Positions 8,581 through 16,833 of a DNA stretch of 61,469 nt are shown here, one piece after another. Under the pieces are notes generated by a model. That model had not been told where the DNA came from, made no database searches, and saw only the letters and a list, made by a program, of their open reading frames with translations. How positions within the stretch are numbered: the first letter of the stretch is position 1; every line of letters begins with the position of its first letter. Made by a program: the position numbers and the translations under genes. This DNA comes from JANQEA01 sp964530075 (lineage in GTDB: Bacteria > Bipolaricaulota > Bipolaricaulia > UBA7950 > UBA9294): positions 1 through 61,469 of the forward strand of contig CAZGXU010000005.1 in the NCBI GenBank assembly GCA_964530075.1, written 5' to 3'.

Positions 8581-9759
8581 ATGGTGGATCCTGCGATTCC
8601 TTCGACTTCACCCCCGTGGAAGAGAACGGCGCTCCTCTTCGTCGGGCATCTGCTCAACGACGGGTTCGCCAGCTTCTTCGCGCCGCTGCTCCCGCTGTTG
8701 ATCGATCGGCTCGATCTGTCGCTCGCCCTCGCCGGAGCGCTCGGGACGATCCGGATCGTCACCAACTCGCTGCTGCAGCCAGTGCTCGGCCACTTGGTCG
8801 ACCGCGTCCAGCGCCCGTGGCTGGTCGTCACCGGCCCGTTCCTCACGGTGCTGGCGATGTCGCTGATCGGCCGGGCCGGGGGCTTCACCCAGCTACTGGT
8901 CATCATGCTGATCGCCGGCGTGGGGACGGCGCTCTTCCACCCCGCCGCCGCGGCGCTCGTGGCGGCCGATCGTCCTCAGCGGCACGGGATGCTGATGGCG
9001 TTCTTCTCGGCGGGTGGATCGCTCGGCGGGGCGGCCGCACCGATCGTGATCGTCGCGTTCGTGGAGCGCTTCTCGATCTTTCGCACGCCGTGGCTGATCG
9101 CTCCGGGGCTCCTCATCCTGGCGGCGTTCGCGATCCCGCTGCGTCGAGCCCTCCCGTCGATCGTGCGGAAGGACGTCCGACTCGCTCGGTTCCGCGAGCT
9201 CCCGTCCCGACTGGTGCTGCTGTGGTTCGCGATCGTGTTGTCCTCGATGTGCTCGACGGCGTTCGCCACGTTCCTCGCGGTCCTCGTCACGGATCGGGGC
9301 GGGTCGGCGTTCATCGGCGGGGCCGCGATCAGCGTCTTCCTGCTCACCGGCGCCGTGGCCGGGTTCCTCGCCGGGAACCTCTCGGATCGGGTCGGCCGGA
9401 AGCGCGTAATCCTCGGGTCGCTCGCGCTGGCGACGCCGTTCTACATTCTCTTCCTGTACGGCCCGGTCTCGGCCGCCCTTCCGTTCATCGCCGCGGCCGG
9501 CATGTTCGGCGTCTCAATGACGCCCGTCGGCGTGGTCGCGGCGCAGGAATGCCTCCCGGGGCGGACCGGGCTCGTCTCCGGTCTGGTGATGGGGCTGGCG
9601 TGGGGCGTCGGCGGCCTGGCGCTCACCCCGATCGGCTGGCTGGCCGACCGCTTCGGCCTGATCGCGGTGATGACCGTCGTGTCGTTCCTCCCCCTCGCCG
9701 CGGCCGGCTTGATGGCCCTGTATCGCGAGCCGCTCCCGCCGCAACCCGAGGCGGCGTAG
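8581..9759 (+). CDS. MFS transporter, fosmidomycin-resistance (Fsr)-like
   Basis: A 392-aa protein with about twelve hydrophobic segments. The N-terminal WKRTALLFVGHLLNDG, the region LLQPVLGHLVDR and GTALFHPAAAALVA match the Fsr-like branch of the major facilitator superfamily, which exports small drugs by proton antiport at the inner membrane. The ATG at 8581 is chosen because family similarity begins there, although no strong Shine-Dalgarno is present. It is divergent from the ArsR gene. Its first part exists in two further broken copies, at 3225 and 5736, so this is the surviving member of a duplicated locus. Confidence 0.88.
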   Translation: MVDPAIPSTSPPWKRTALLFVGHLLNDGFASFFAPLLPLLIDRLDLSLALAGALGTIRIVTNSLLQPVLGHLVDRVQRPWLVVTGPFLTVLAMSLIGRAGGFTQLLVIMLIAGVGTALFHPAAAALVAADRPQRHGMLMAFFSAGGSLGGAAAPIVIVAFVERFSIFRTPWLIAPGLLILAAFAIPLRRALPSIVRKDVRLARFRELPSRLVLLWFAIVLSSMCSTAFATFLAVLVTDRGGSAFIGGAAISVFLLTGAVAGFLAGNLSDRVGRKRVILGSLALATPFYILFLYGPVSAALPFIAAAGMFGVSMTPVGVVAAQECLPGRTGLVSGLVMGLAWGVGGLALTPIGWLADRFGLIAVMTVVSFLPLAAAGLMALYREPLPPQPEAA

Positions 9760-9903
9760 ATCGCCTCGATCCTGTCGCCGTGAGAGTGGAAGCCGCACGC
9801 CGCTGTCAATCGACGTGCTCCGACGACTCACGAACCAGTCCACCACGCCTGCTCGTGGGGATTCCGAGCTCTTGAACTGTGCAGGCATATTCAGAGAGCA
9901 GGA

Positions 9904-9933
9904 TTTCAGATCCCATTCGAAATGCGATATAAC
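9904..9933 (+). promoter_or_regulatory. Weak candidate promoter for the SnoaL-like gene
   Basis: TTTCAG (9904-9909), an 18-base spacer and TATAAC (9928-9933) precede the gene at 10000 by 66 bases. The hexamers are imperfect, so this is tentative. Confidence 0.3.
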
Positions 9934-9999
9934 CATCATGGCGGCAACCCACAGTCTGGAAGGAGGTGACGGGTCGTCGACAGGTGAAGGAGGATTGCG

Positions 10000-10422
10000 A
10001 TGTCGGTAGAACAGAACAAGGCCTTGGCTCGCCGCTGGCTGGAGGAAGTGTGGGGGAAAGGAAGCGCGGCCGCGGTGGATGAGCTTGCGGGAGACGATTT
10101 CGTCTGGCATTGGGCTCCTCCCGGAATGGGAAACGATCGCGAGGGGTACAAGCAGTTCCTGAGGATGGACTTCGAAGCCTTCGCCGACGTCAGCTGCACC
10201 ACCGACGACATCGTTGCGGAGGGAGACAGAGTCGCCAGCCGCTGGACGTGGCGCGGGACCCACAAAGGTGAGTTCATGGGCGTCGCCCCGACGGGCAAGC
10301 AGGTGGCACTGACCGGTATGTGCATCAACCGCTTTGCGAACGGAAAGGTCGTCGAGGAGTGGGGCGAGATGGACATGATGGGCATGATGCAGCAGCTCGG
10401 CGCGATCCCGCCGCCGGGCTGA
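10000..10422 (+). CDS. SnoaL-like (ester cyclase / NTF2-fold) protein
   Basis: A 140-aa single-domain protein with the NTF2-like pattern of the SnoaL family: an N-terminal helix (NKALARRWLEEVWGKG), the conserved DDFVWHWAPPG loop and a strand ending in INRFANGKVVEEW. Family members are small polyketide cyclases or uncharacterised isomerase or hydrolase-like enzymes, and many isolated genes have no known substrate. The start is secure, with GAAGGAGG six bases before the ATG. It stands alone, so no pathway can be assigned. Confidence 0.85.
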   Translation: MSVEQNKALARRWLEEVWGKGSAAAVDELAGDDFVWHWAPPGMGNDREGYKQFLRMDFEAFADVSCTTDDIVAEGDRVASRWTWRGTHKGEFMGVAPTGKQVALTGMCINRFANGKVVEEWGEMDMMGMMQQLGAIPPPG

Positions 10423-10643
10423 GCATTCTGCCGATCTTCACCGGTCTCGCGCGGAAATCCGAAGAGGTAGGCCGGAGACAGGTTCGGCCCGTCGCTGGCG
10501 CTTCCGCTGAAGGGGTTGCCGCCTTCATCCAAGGGAAGACAGATCGAAGCCTTGAGGACTCGATCTCGCGCAGGTTCGGCAATCACGATCGCCGCGGCGT
10601 GGGCGATCTATTCGAAGAGGCCCACCCCGTCCGATCTGTGTCC

Positions 10644-11779
10644 CTAACGTACCGTTCGATACGTGGTCTCGCCAGCGACTCCCAGGAAGCGCCCCAGATC
10701 TTCGACCTCCGCCTCGATCCGCGTACGAAGGGTCGGGGAGAACCGGTGGAAAGGATCGACCGTCACTGCCATTCGCTTTCCCCGCCGTCGGGAAGACCAT
10801 GTGCCGCACACCCGGCCCCGATTCAGCACGACCGGGGACAACCATCCCGCCTTGCGAAAGACTCTCCGGGAGTGCTGTCGATCGACCAGGTGTCCCTTTT
10901 CCCGGTGGCCCAGCAAATAGGGATCGAAGCTCGGCAAGAGTCGAACGGCCGAGCCGTCCGACTCCTTTGCCGGGACGTGCTTGAGATCTTGTCGCAGCAG
11001 CAACGTAGTACGCGACCCCCTATGACGACCTCAACGAGCTCGTCCGTCAGACGCTCGCGAATCGAACGGGCTTCCTTCACGGCTTGGCCGGACCATCGGG
11101 CGTAATCCTGAAGAGTCGCTGGGCCGTACCCCTGTAGATATCGGCGGAAAAGCGCTTCACCGGCCTGTTCTTCGTGCATTCCGTGAAACCCGGGGAGGTG
11201 TTGGTCCAGACGCACGAAGGTGACCTCCACCCCTCGGTTCGGGCCGAAGCAGACGTGTCCCTGCAGAGCGGCCTGCTTCACGACGCCACCCCAACTGTGC
11301 TCCACCCACGGCCTGACCCGCTCTCCGAGCCGGGAGACGAGGCGTTCCGCCAGCTCCTTGCGGGTGAGTAGCCCGGAGGAGAGTGCTTCAGGGATCGCCC
11401 CTGCCAGGGTGTCGGCCTCCTTGGCATCGATTCCTTTGTGGGAGAGCCACCGTTGAACCTCGCGCGCGCCGCTTTGCTTGAGAGCGCCGACATACATGGG
11501 CAGCTCGTCCGCCGGAACCAGATGGACGGTGCCTCGCATAGCCCAGGTCTTGACGAGCCTACGGGTCTCGCACAGAGCGCGCTCCACGTCCTCTCGGTCG
11601 AGGTCTTGCACTCGTGCCCACAACGCGATTTGGGCGGCGGCCATGACCTGAGCTTGGACACCGCATCGATCTCTTACCACCGTGACAAGCGAATCAGCCG
11701 GAGCGCGCTGGAGAAGATGATGGCGTAGCAACCGAAAGGAGGAGACTTGCCCCTGCCGCAGTTCCACGTGTGCCTCCAC
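10644..11779 (-). pseudogene. AlkZ-like winged-helix DNA-binding protein, frameshifted
   Basis: Two overlapping frames together encode one AlkZ/HTH_42 family protein, a group that includes DNA glycosylases for crosslinks. The first frame runs from GTG 11779 (GAGGAGG nine bases upstream) through RLLRHHLLQRA and MRGTVHLVPADELP. Near 11000-11012 it drifts off-family. The family sequence continues in another frame as LLLRQDLKHVP, then RLLPSFDPYLLGHR and VFRKAGWLSPVVL, ending at 10644. A one-base loss or two-base gain around the run gtactacgttgctgctgcg explains this. It is either a recent pseudogene or an assembly error. Coding elsewhere in both frames is clean. Confidence 0.75.
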
Positions 11780-11989
11780 GGATGACCGCCTCCTCGATCC
11801 AGTCACCCAAGATTGTACCGCTGGCAAGTCGAGATCCAGGTCTGTCGTTCCATCTGGATCTCGCGTGGATGCTGGTGGGCGTGTCTTCGGTCTCGGTGTT
11901 CCGGGGCCGTCCGACCAATCCGCAGCAGCCGACGTACGCACGCACAGCGCTCGATAGGCTGCAGTACGCCTCTGGTTTACTCACCGTGC

Positions 11990-11995
11990 TATCAT
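11990..11995 (+). promoter_or_regulatory. Extended -10 element of the cNMP/dehydrogenase fusion gene
   Basis: TGCTATCAT contains TATCAT (11990-11995) preceded by the TGn extension. No clear -35 is seen, which extended -10 promoters tolerate. It would place the transcription start about 24 bases before the ATG at 12026. Confidence 0.4.
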
Positions 11996-12025
11996 TGCTC
12001 GACACCTGTGTAGGAGGGGCTGGGA

Positions 12026-13483
12026 ATGCTTGAGCTGCTGAAGAAGGTCCGACTGTTCTGCGAGCTGGACGAGGCGGCCCTGTCCGCGCTGCAAGAGGCG
12101 CTTCGGCCGGCGACGTTCGCGGCGGGGGAGGACCTCTGCCGCGAGGGCGAGGCCGGAGACCGGATGTTCATCATCGAGTCCGGCGAAGTCGCGGTCCTCA
12201 AGGAGGTCAAGGGGGAGGAGCCGATCGAGGTCACGGTCCTCAAAGCCGGCGATGTCGCCGGCGAGATGGGCCTGTTCGGTCAGGAGACGCGCTCGGCCAC
12301 CCTGCGCGCGCTCAGCGAGTGCAGGGTCTGGACGCTCGGCTACGACACGTTCGAGCGGTTGCTCGAGAGCAGTCGGTGCGTGGCGAAGGGCCTCCTCTCC
12401 TACATGTCCGGGCACCTGGTTCGCGAGACGTCGACCGTCGCGCGGTTGCTCGCGAGGGACATCGAGCGCGGGCTCCGCGTCGCCTTCTACCACGCCAGTC
12501 CCTACCGGAACGAGCTATACCGGCAGAAGAACCGGCACGGCTTCGCGATGCGCTTCTTCACCCCGCGCCTGGAGCTGGACACCGTCCCCCTGGCGGCCAA
12601 CTCCCCGGTGATCGTGATCAGCGCCAACGACTGCGCCGACGCGGACGTCATCAAGGGATTGAGCGCGCTCGGCGTCGAGATGATCGCGCTCCGATGCGCC
12701 GGGTACAACAACGTCGACCTCGAGGCGTGCGAGCGGTTCGGGATCAGCGTCGCGCGGGTCCCGGCCTACTCGCCGTACGCCGTGGCCGAGCACGCCGTCG
12801 CGCTGATGATGGCGCTCAACCGGAAGACCCACCGCGCGCACGCCCGGGTCCGCGACGGCAACTTCTCCCTGAACGGCCTCGTCGGATTCGACATGCACGG
12901 TCGGACGGCCGGCGTGATCGGGACCGGGAAAATCGGCGCCTGCCTGCTGAGCATCCTCCACGGGTTCGGCTGCCGGTTGCTCGCCCACAGCCGGACGCCG
13001 AAGCAAGAGCTGGTCGACCGGTACGGGGTCCGCTACGTCGAGCTCGACGAGCTACTCGCCGAATCGGACGTCATCAGCCTCCATGCGCCGCTGAGCCCGG
13101 AGACCCACCATCTGATCGACGCCGGTGCGATCGAGAAGATGAAGACGGGGGTCATGCTGATCAACACCGCTCGCGGAGGGCTGATCGACACCGAGGCGCT
13201 GATCGACGGATTGAAGCGCGGGAAGGTCGGGTACGCCGGTCTGGACGTCTACGAGGAGGAGGCCGAGTACTTCTACAAGGACCTCTCCGACAGCGTGATC
13301 ACCGACGACGCGCTCGCCCGCCTGACCACGTTCAACAACGTGATGGTCACCGGCCATCAGGGGTCGCTGACCGACGTGGCGCAGACGAACATCGCGGAGA
13401 CGACGATCGAGAACATCCGCGAGTACGAGCTCGGGAAGCGCGAGAGCGAGCTGGCGAACGCCGTCCGGCCCAGCGGCCCGTGA
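12026..13483 (+). CDS. Cyclic-nucleotide-binding domain fused to D-lactate dehydrogenase-type 2-hydroxyacid dehydrogenase
   Basis: This 485-aa protein joins two modules. Residues 1-140 form a cNMP-binding domain with a phosphate-binding cassette (GEMGLFGQETRSATLRA, key R89). Residues 150-485 form a D-lactate dehydrogenase-like enzyme: NAD motif GTGKIG at 299-304, catalytic Arg in NTARGGLID (R383), the acidic DVYEEE (408-413) and His in TGHQGSLT (H444). Stand-alone D-LDHs are about 330 aa, so the N-terminal part is a true extension. The enzyme would reduce pyruvate to D-lactate in the cytoplasm, possibly under allosteric control by a cyclic nucleotide (inference). The start has TAGGAGGGG upstream. 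I know of no well-studied fusion of this kind. Confidence 0.88.
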   Translation: MLELLKKVRLFCELDEAALSALQEALRPATFAAGEDLCREGEAGDRMFIIESGEVAVLKEVKGEEPIEVTVLKAGDVAGEMGLFGQETRSATLRALSECRVWTLGYDTFERLLESSRCVAKGLLSYMSGHLVRETSTVARLLARDIERGLRVAFYHASPYRNELYRQKNRHGFAMRFFTPRLELDTVPLAANSPVIVISANDCADADVIKGLSALGVEMIALRCAGYNNVDLEACERFGISVARVPAYSPYAVAEHAVALMMALNRKTHRAHARVRDGNFSLNGLVGFDMHGRTAGVIGTGKIGACLLSILHGFGCRLLAHSRTPKQELVDRYGVRYVELDELLAESDVISLHAPLSPETHHLIDAGAIEKMKTGVMLINTARGGLIDTEALIDGLKRGKVGYAGLDVYEEEAEYFYKDLSDSVITDDALARLTTFNNVMVTGHQGSLTDVAQTNIAETTIENIREYELGKRESELANAVRPSGP

Positions 13484-13550
13484 GCGGGCTGCGGTCGCGC
13501 CCCCAAGTTCGGCGCTGCGTGACAGCTTCGTCGGCGCTGCGCGCCAGGCG

Positions 13551-14417
13551 CTAAAAGAAGATCAGCAGCCCGATCGATAGCCAGGGAACGCCGACGGTGT
13601 CGAGCGTGGCGCCGAGGTCGAAGTAGAGGGATCGACCGAGCCGGAAGAGCAGGCCGCCGCCGACGTGGGGGATGATGAACGCGTCGGTCCCCAGCTGGAC
13701 GTAGGGGAGGAGGAACGGCGTCGCCTCCAGGCGCGTCTCCTCGAGAAGCGTATCGCCGTCGCCGATCCCTTCGCCGACGAGCCGCTCGGCCATCCGCTCG
13801 ACCCAATCGACGGAGGGCGAGAAGTAGAGCCGTCCGACCAGCCCGAACAGGATCGCGTTGACCCCGATCGTGAACCGCGGGATCTCGAACCCGTTCTTCA
13901 TCGAGAACCCGAGCTGAAGCCCCGAATCGATTCCGATCGTCAACGAGCCGGACCGCGCGTCGTACGCGTCGACGACGGATTGAACCATCGCCGCCGAGCC
14001 CGACGGGACGGCCGGCTGAACCGGCTCCGGCGCGGGCGCGCTCACGGGCGCAACGGGCGGCTCGAATCGGATCTCGACGATGCCGTCCACGCTGATCGAC
14101 TGGACGTCGCCGCCCTCCGTCCGCAGGCCGAAGACGTCGCTGATCCCGCCGAGCGTCCCGACAATGATGTTCCCGTCGAACGTCTCAACGGTCACCTGGC
14201 GGTCTTCCCCGAAGCGGATGTGCTTCATGTTCGCCCGCTGCACGGTGAACACGTCGCCCGTCTCCGATGTGACGCTGACCGTCGCCGGCAGGCCCGTCTC
14301 GATCGTGCCGGTCAGGACCGAGCCGCCGGACGTGATGATCGTCTCTGCACCGCATGCGCCGAGCACCAGCCCGATCGACGCGGCAAGTACTACAGCTCCA
14401 ATCGCAATCCTGCGCAT
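13551..14417 (-). CDS. Predicted lipoprotein with duplicated beta domain and barrel-like C-terminus
   Basis: A 288-aa exported protein. The N-terminus is a lipoprotein signal (MRRIAIGAVVLAAS ... LVLGAC, lipobox Cys near residue 22). Next come two similar beta-rich repeats, each a G-T-[IL] strand followed by a module ending in IRF (HIRFGED and EIRFEPP). A Pro-rich linker (PVAPVSAPAPEPVQPAVP) leads to a glycine- and aromatic-rich C-terminal half ending in Phe-Phe, like outer-membrane beta-barrel ends. ATG 14417 is chosen because GGAGGG precedes it. I recognise no function. If the barrel reading is right, the organism has an outer membrane. Confidence 0.65.
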   Translation of the reverse strand: MRRIAIGAVVLAASIGLVLGACGAETIITSGGSVLTGTIETGLPATVSVTSETGDVFTVQRANMKHIRFGEDRQVTVETFDGNIIVGTLGGISDVFGLRTEGGDVQSISVDGIVEIRFEPPVAPVSAPAPEPVQPAVPSGSAAMVQSVVDAYDARSGSLTIGIDSGLQLGFSMKNGFEIPRFTIGVNAILFGLVGRLYFSPSVDWVERMAERLVGEGIGDGDTLLEETRLEATPFLLPYVQLGTDAFIIPHVGGGLLFRLGRSLYFDLGATLDTVGVPWLSIGLLIFF

Positions 14418-14548
14418 GATTCCCTCCATCCCCCGCTTTCAGTTCCGGACTCGCGGACCATCATACAGGAAGGACGATGCGAGAGAAACGGGAGAAGGTG
14501 TTCGGTCCGCATCGATCCGATGAAAGGGGCCGAGCGGATCGGTGCCCC

Positions 14549-15190
14549 TCACGGAGCCGGCCCGCCGGGCGCCGAAGCGGCCCCGAGGGGACGGTCGGCG
14601 TCCTCGGAGGAGATCCGCTTCTGGCCGGAGACGACGTGATCCTGCATGTCGCGATAGAAGTCGAACGCCCGCTTCTCGAGGATCCGGATGATCCTCATGT
14701 TGCCGGGCTGGAACTCGGCGACGACACGCCCCACGCCCCACGCGTGCGCGAGCCGGAGACAGCAGTCGGTGAACGCACTTCCGAGTCCCTTGCTCTGCCA
14801 CGGATCGGCGACGAGGACGGCGTACTCGGCGGCTTCGTGCGCCGGATCGGCGAGAAGCTGCGCGACCCCGAGTAGCGCGGACGAGCCGTCCACGTGGGCT
14901 TCGGCGACGACCGTGAGCTCCGCCTCGAGATTCGGACAACAGAGGCGACTCGCCAGCGCGCTCGCCGGTTCTTGAACCACGCGCTCGTATCGGGAGTAGA
15001 GGCTCTTCGGACTGCACGAGGAGAGCATCGCGCTGCACGCCGGAACGTCGGTCGGCCCGATCAGCCGGAAACACACCTCCGTGCCGTCCCGCAGCTGGCA
15101 ATGCCCGTCCCGCTCGCAGACGACCCGCAGCGTGTCCCCCATCCCGCTTGACCGCACCGCAGCCGACGAATCGCTATCGACGTGCCCCAT
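14549..15190 (-). CDS. GNAT-family acetyltransferase (Pat-like)
   Basis: A 213-aa protein with a GNAT acetyl-CoA-binding fold. LRDGTEVCFRLIGPTDV and SPKSLYSRYERV match the start of GNAT domains of the protein-acetyltransferase (Pat/AcuA) type. VADPWQSKGLGSAFTDCC is the Q/RxxGxG/A acetyl-CoA loop and NMRIIRILEKRAFDFYR is the C-terminal motif. Such enzymes often acetylate lysines of metabolic enzymes, but the target is unknown here. The ATG at 15190 lies six bases after a TATATT element, so the mRNA may be leaderless. ATG 15142 is an alternative. It is divergent from the regulator at 15314. Confidence 0.82.
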   Translation of the reverse strand: MGHVDSDSSAAVRSSGMGDTLRVVCERDGHCQLRDGTEVCFRLIGPTDVPACSAMLSSCSPKSLYSRYERVVQEPASALASRLCCPNLEAELTVVAEAHVDGSSALLGVAQLLADPAHEAAEYAVLVADPWQSKGLGSAFTDCCLRLAHAWGVGRVVAEFQPGNMRIIRILEKRAFDFYRDMQDHVVSGQKRISSEDADRPLGAASAPGGPAP

Positions 15191-15196
15191 GGTACC

Positions 15197-15202
15197 AATA
15201 TA
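15197..15202 (-). promoter_or_regulatory. -10 element placed for a leaderless transcript
   Basis: On the minus strand TATATT is followed by six bases (GGTACC) and then the ATG of the GNAT gene. Transcription starting seven bases after the -10 would begin at the A of the ATG. The same spacing is seen at 57524. Confidence 0.45.
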
Positions 15203-15264
15203 GGCGAGAACGCTCTTCAGGTCTAGTCCTGGGGCGTTCGGATCCGCGCCGAGTCTTCTTCGGG

Positions 15265-15270
15265 TATGAT
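15265..15270 (+). promoter_or_regulatory. Candidate -10 element of the wHTH regulator
   Basis: TATGAT lies 43 bases before the ATG at 15314. It contains the ATG at 15266, which is therefore more likely promoter sequence than a start codon. No clear -35 is visible. Confidence 0.4.
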
Positions 15271-15313
15271 CGATCGGGCCCCGGAGAGCGGAACTCGCCC
15301 GGAGGAGGTCCGG

Positions 15314-15877
15314 ATGGATGAATCGCCCGCAGCGCTGCAACTCGCCTACCAGATCAGCGGAGCGCGTCTCGGGAGGCGACGGCTGGCGCATCGGACCGGC
15401 CTCACGGAGATGTCCGTTCGGACCGAGTTGGATCGGCTGCGCGATCGGAAGCTCGTCAGGCTGCAGCGCGCGGGCGTCGACCTGACCCCCGCGGGGCGGA
15501 GGCGCTTCGCCCGACTCCTCGATCCGATCCGGTCGGTCGCGCAGGTCGAGTTGACCTCCCTCCGACTCGACACCGTCGGCCTTGCCGCCCACCTCGCAGC
15601 GAGAGAGGCGGACCCGGCCTGGGCGCTGCGCGACGAGGCGATCCGCGAAGGTGCGACCGGCCTTCTACTCCTCCGATTCGGTCACGCTAGCTGGTCCTTC
15701 GCGCACGATGGCGAGCCGATCGCCCCCGACAACCCCGAGGACGCCCGGACGATCGAGGCGGCCTTCCCAGGACCGTCGGCCGGGGACCTCCTGCTCATCG
15801 CGTCCGGACCGGACCTCAAGCGCGCCGGGCTCGGGCTCTGGCGCGCGGTTCTCGCGGTGCTGGAGGGGAACTCCTAG
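15314..15877 (+). CDS. Winged-helix regulator next to the BtuFCD-type operon
   Basis: A 187-aa protein. Residues 1-60 form a helix-turn-helix/winged helix (YQISGARLGRRRLAHRTGLTE, then a wing with KLVRLQRAGVDLTPAGRRR). The rest is an alpha/beta domain with IREGATGLLLLRFG and DLLLIASGPDLKRAG, resembling the DUF4443-type ligand domain of some regulators; that match is tentative. The start is secure, with GGAGGAGGT five bases before ATG 15314. It ends 85 bases before the transporter operon, whose promoter carries a perfect palindrome. It is the obvious candidate to bind that site and sense the imported ligand (inference). Confidence 0.7.
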   Translation: MDESPAALQLAYQISGARLGRRRLAHRTGLTEMSVRTELDRLRDRKLVRLQRAGVDLTPAGRRRFARLLDPIRSVAQVELTSLRLDTVGLAAHLAAREADPAWALRDEAIREGATGLLLLRFGHASWSFAHDGEPIAPDNPEDARTIEAAFPGPSAGDLLLIASGPDLKRAGLGLWRAVLAVLEGNS

Positions 15878-15885
15878 TCTTCGCG

Positions 15886-15914
15886 TTGCAGACGTTCTCA
15901 ACTGCTGCTACGAT
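15886..15914 (+). promoter_or_regulatory. Promoter of the BtuFCD-type operon
   Basis: TTGCAG (15886-15891), a 17-base spacer and TACGAT (15909-15914) form a good sigma-70-type promoter. It overlaps the region just after the regulator's stop codon. The start of transcription would be about 15921, just before the palindrome at 15926. Confidence 0.65.
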
Positions 15915-15925
15915 CAGCGCACCTT

Positions 15926-15944
15926 GTGGGATGTGACATCCCAC
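15926..15944 (+). promoter_or_regulatory. Perfect 19-bp palindromic operator
   Basis: GTGGGATGT and ACATCCCAC are exact inverted copies around one G. The site covers about +6 to +24 of the transcript and ends 18 bases before the ATG of the binding-protein gene, a classic repressor position. It could also fold as an RNA hairpin next to the GGAGGAG site. No B12-riboswitch box (GCCACTG) is present, so control is probably by a protein. Confidence 0.65.
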
Positions 15945-15962
15945 TACAAGGAGGAGCTCCTC

Positions 15963-16832
15963 ATGAGAAGCATCCCGATCCTCGTCGGGCTCGTCGCCGC
16001 CCTCACATCGGCGGCGATTGCCCAGCCGTTCCCCGTCGCGGTGACCGACGACCGCGGAGAACGGGTCACCATCGAGTCGATGCCCCAACGGATCGTCGCC
16101 GTCGGCGCCCTCTACGCGGAGATCGTCGTCGGCCTCGGGGCCATCGACCGGCTGATCGCCGTCGCCGACTCGCCGGACAACCCTCCGTCCACGGCCGGCC
16201 TGCCGTCGGTCGGCCCAACGTACGCCCCGAACGTCGAGCTGATCCTCTCCAACGAGCCGGACCTCGTCCTCGGAGCGACCGACTGGGGCGGCGAGCGTCC
16301 CGCGCTCGAGGCGGCGGGGGTGACCGTTCTCACCACACCCCTGCTGACGAGCATCGCCTCGATCTTCGAATCGATCCGGACCCTGGGCACGGCGATTGGG
16401 GCGTCGCAGCAGAGCGTCCTGTTGGCAGGGAGCATCGCCGCGGAGATCGTCGAGGAGGAGGCCCTCGTCCTCGGGCGCCGGCCCGTACCTGCGGCGTTCC
16501 TCTACGCCGCTTCGGCGGACGACCCGCCGTATGCGGCAGGCTCCGGCTCGCTCGAGAACGAACTCATCTTTCGGGCGGGGGGGACGAACGTGTTCGCCGA
16601 CATCGACGGGTTCCCGCAAGTCGGGTTCGAGGAGATCATCGCGCGGGATCCCGAGGTGATCTTCACCGCGCCGTCCCAGATCTCGAACATCACCGGCAAC
16701 GCGCTGCTCCGCGGCGTCTCCGCCGTCGCGCACGGCAGGGTCGTCGGCATCCGAGCGAGCGTCGTCACGTCGACCCGCGTCGCCGAGGCCCTCGGGGCGA
16801 TGATCGAGGCGCTGCACGGGATCGAGCCGTAG
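15963..16832 (+). CDS. Periplasmic/cell-surface substrate-binding protein, BtuF/FepB type
   Basis: A 289-aa exported protein with a Sec signal peptide cleaved near AIA-QPFP (about residue 20). The mature part is the two-lobe fold of cluster A-II binding proteins: VTDDRGERVTIESMPQRIVA, LGAIDRLIAVADS, PDLVLGATDWGG and a C-terminal PSQISNITG region. These proteins deliver cobalamin, siderophores or haem to FecCD-type permeases. GGAGGAG lies upstream of ATG 15963. Because the window is full of corrinoid enzymes and the next genes include a corrinoid activator, cobalamin or a corrinoid is the likeliest ligand, but iron chelates are not excluded. Confidence 0.82.
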   Translation: MRSIPILVGLVAALTSAAIAQPFPVAVTDDRGERVTIESMPQRIVAVGALYAEIVVGLGAIDRLIAVADSPDNPPSTAGLPSVGPTYAPNVELILSNEPDLVLGATDWGGERPALEAAGVTVLTTPLLTSIASIFESIRTLGTAIGASQQSVLLAGSIAAEIVEEEALVLGRRPVPAAFLYAASADDPPYAAGSGSLENELIFRAGGTNVFADIDGFPQVGFEEIIARDPEVIFTAPSQISNITGNALLRGVSAVAHGRVVGIRASVVTSTRVAEALGAMIEALHGIEP

Positions 16833-16833
16833 T

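Noticed and set aside
13484..13550. Possible bidirectional terminator between the fusion gene and the lipoprotein gene
   Set aside because: Only a direct repeat (GGCGCTGCG twice) is visible, no stable stem with a T-run.
15880..15962. Possible cobalamin riboswitch before the BtuFCD-type operon
   Set aside because: No B12-box (GCCACTG) and only about 40 bases of leader, too short for a B12 riboswitch.
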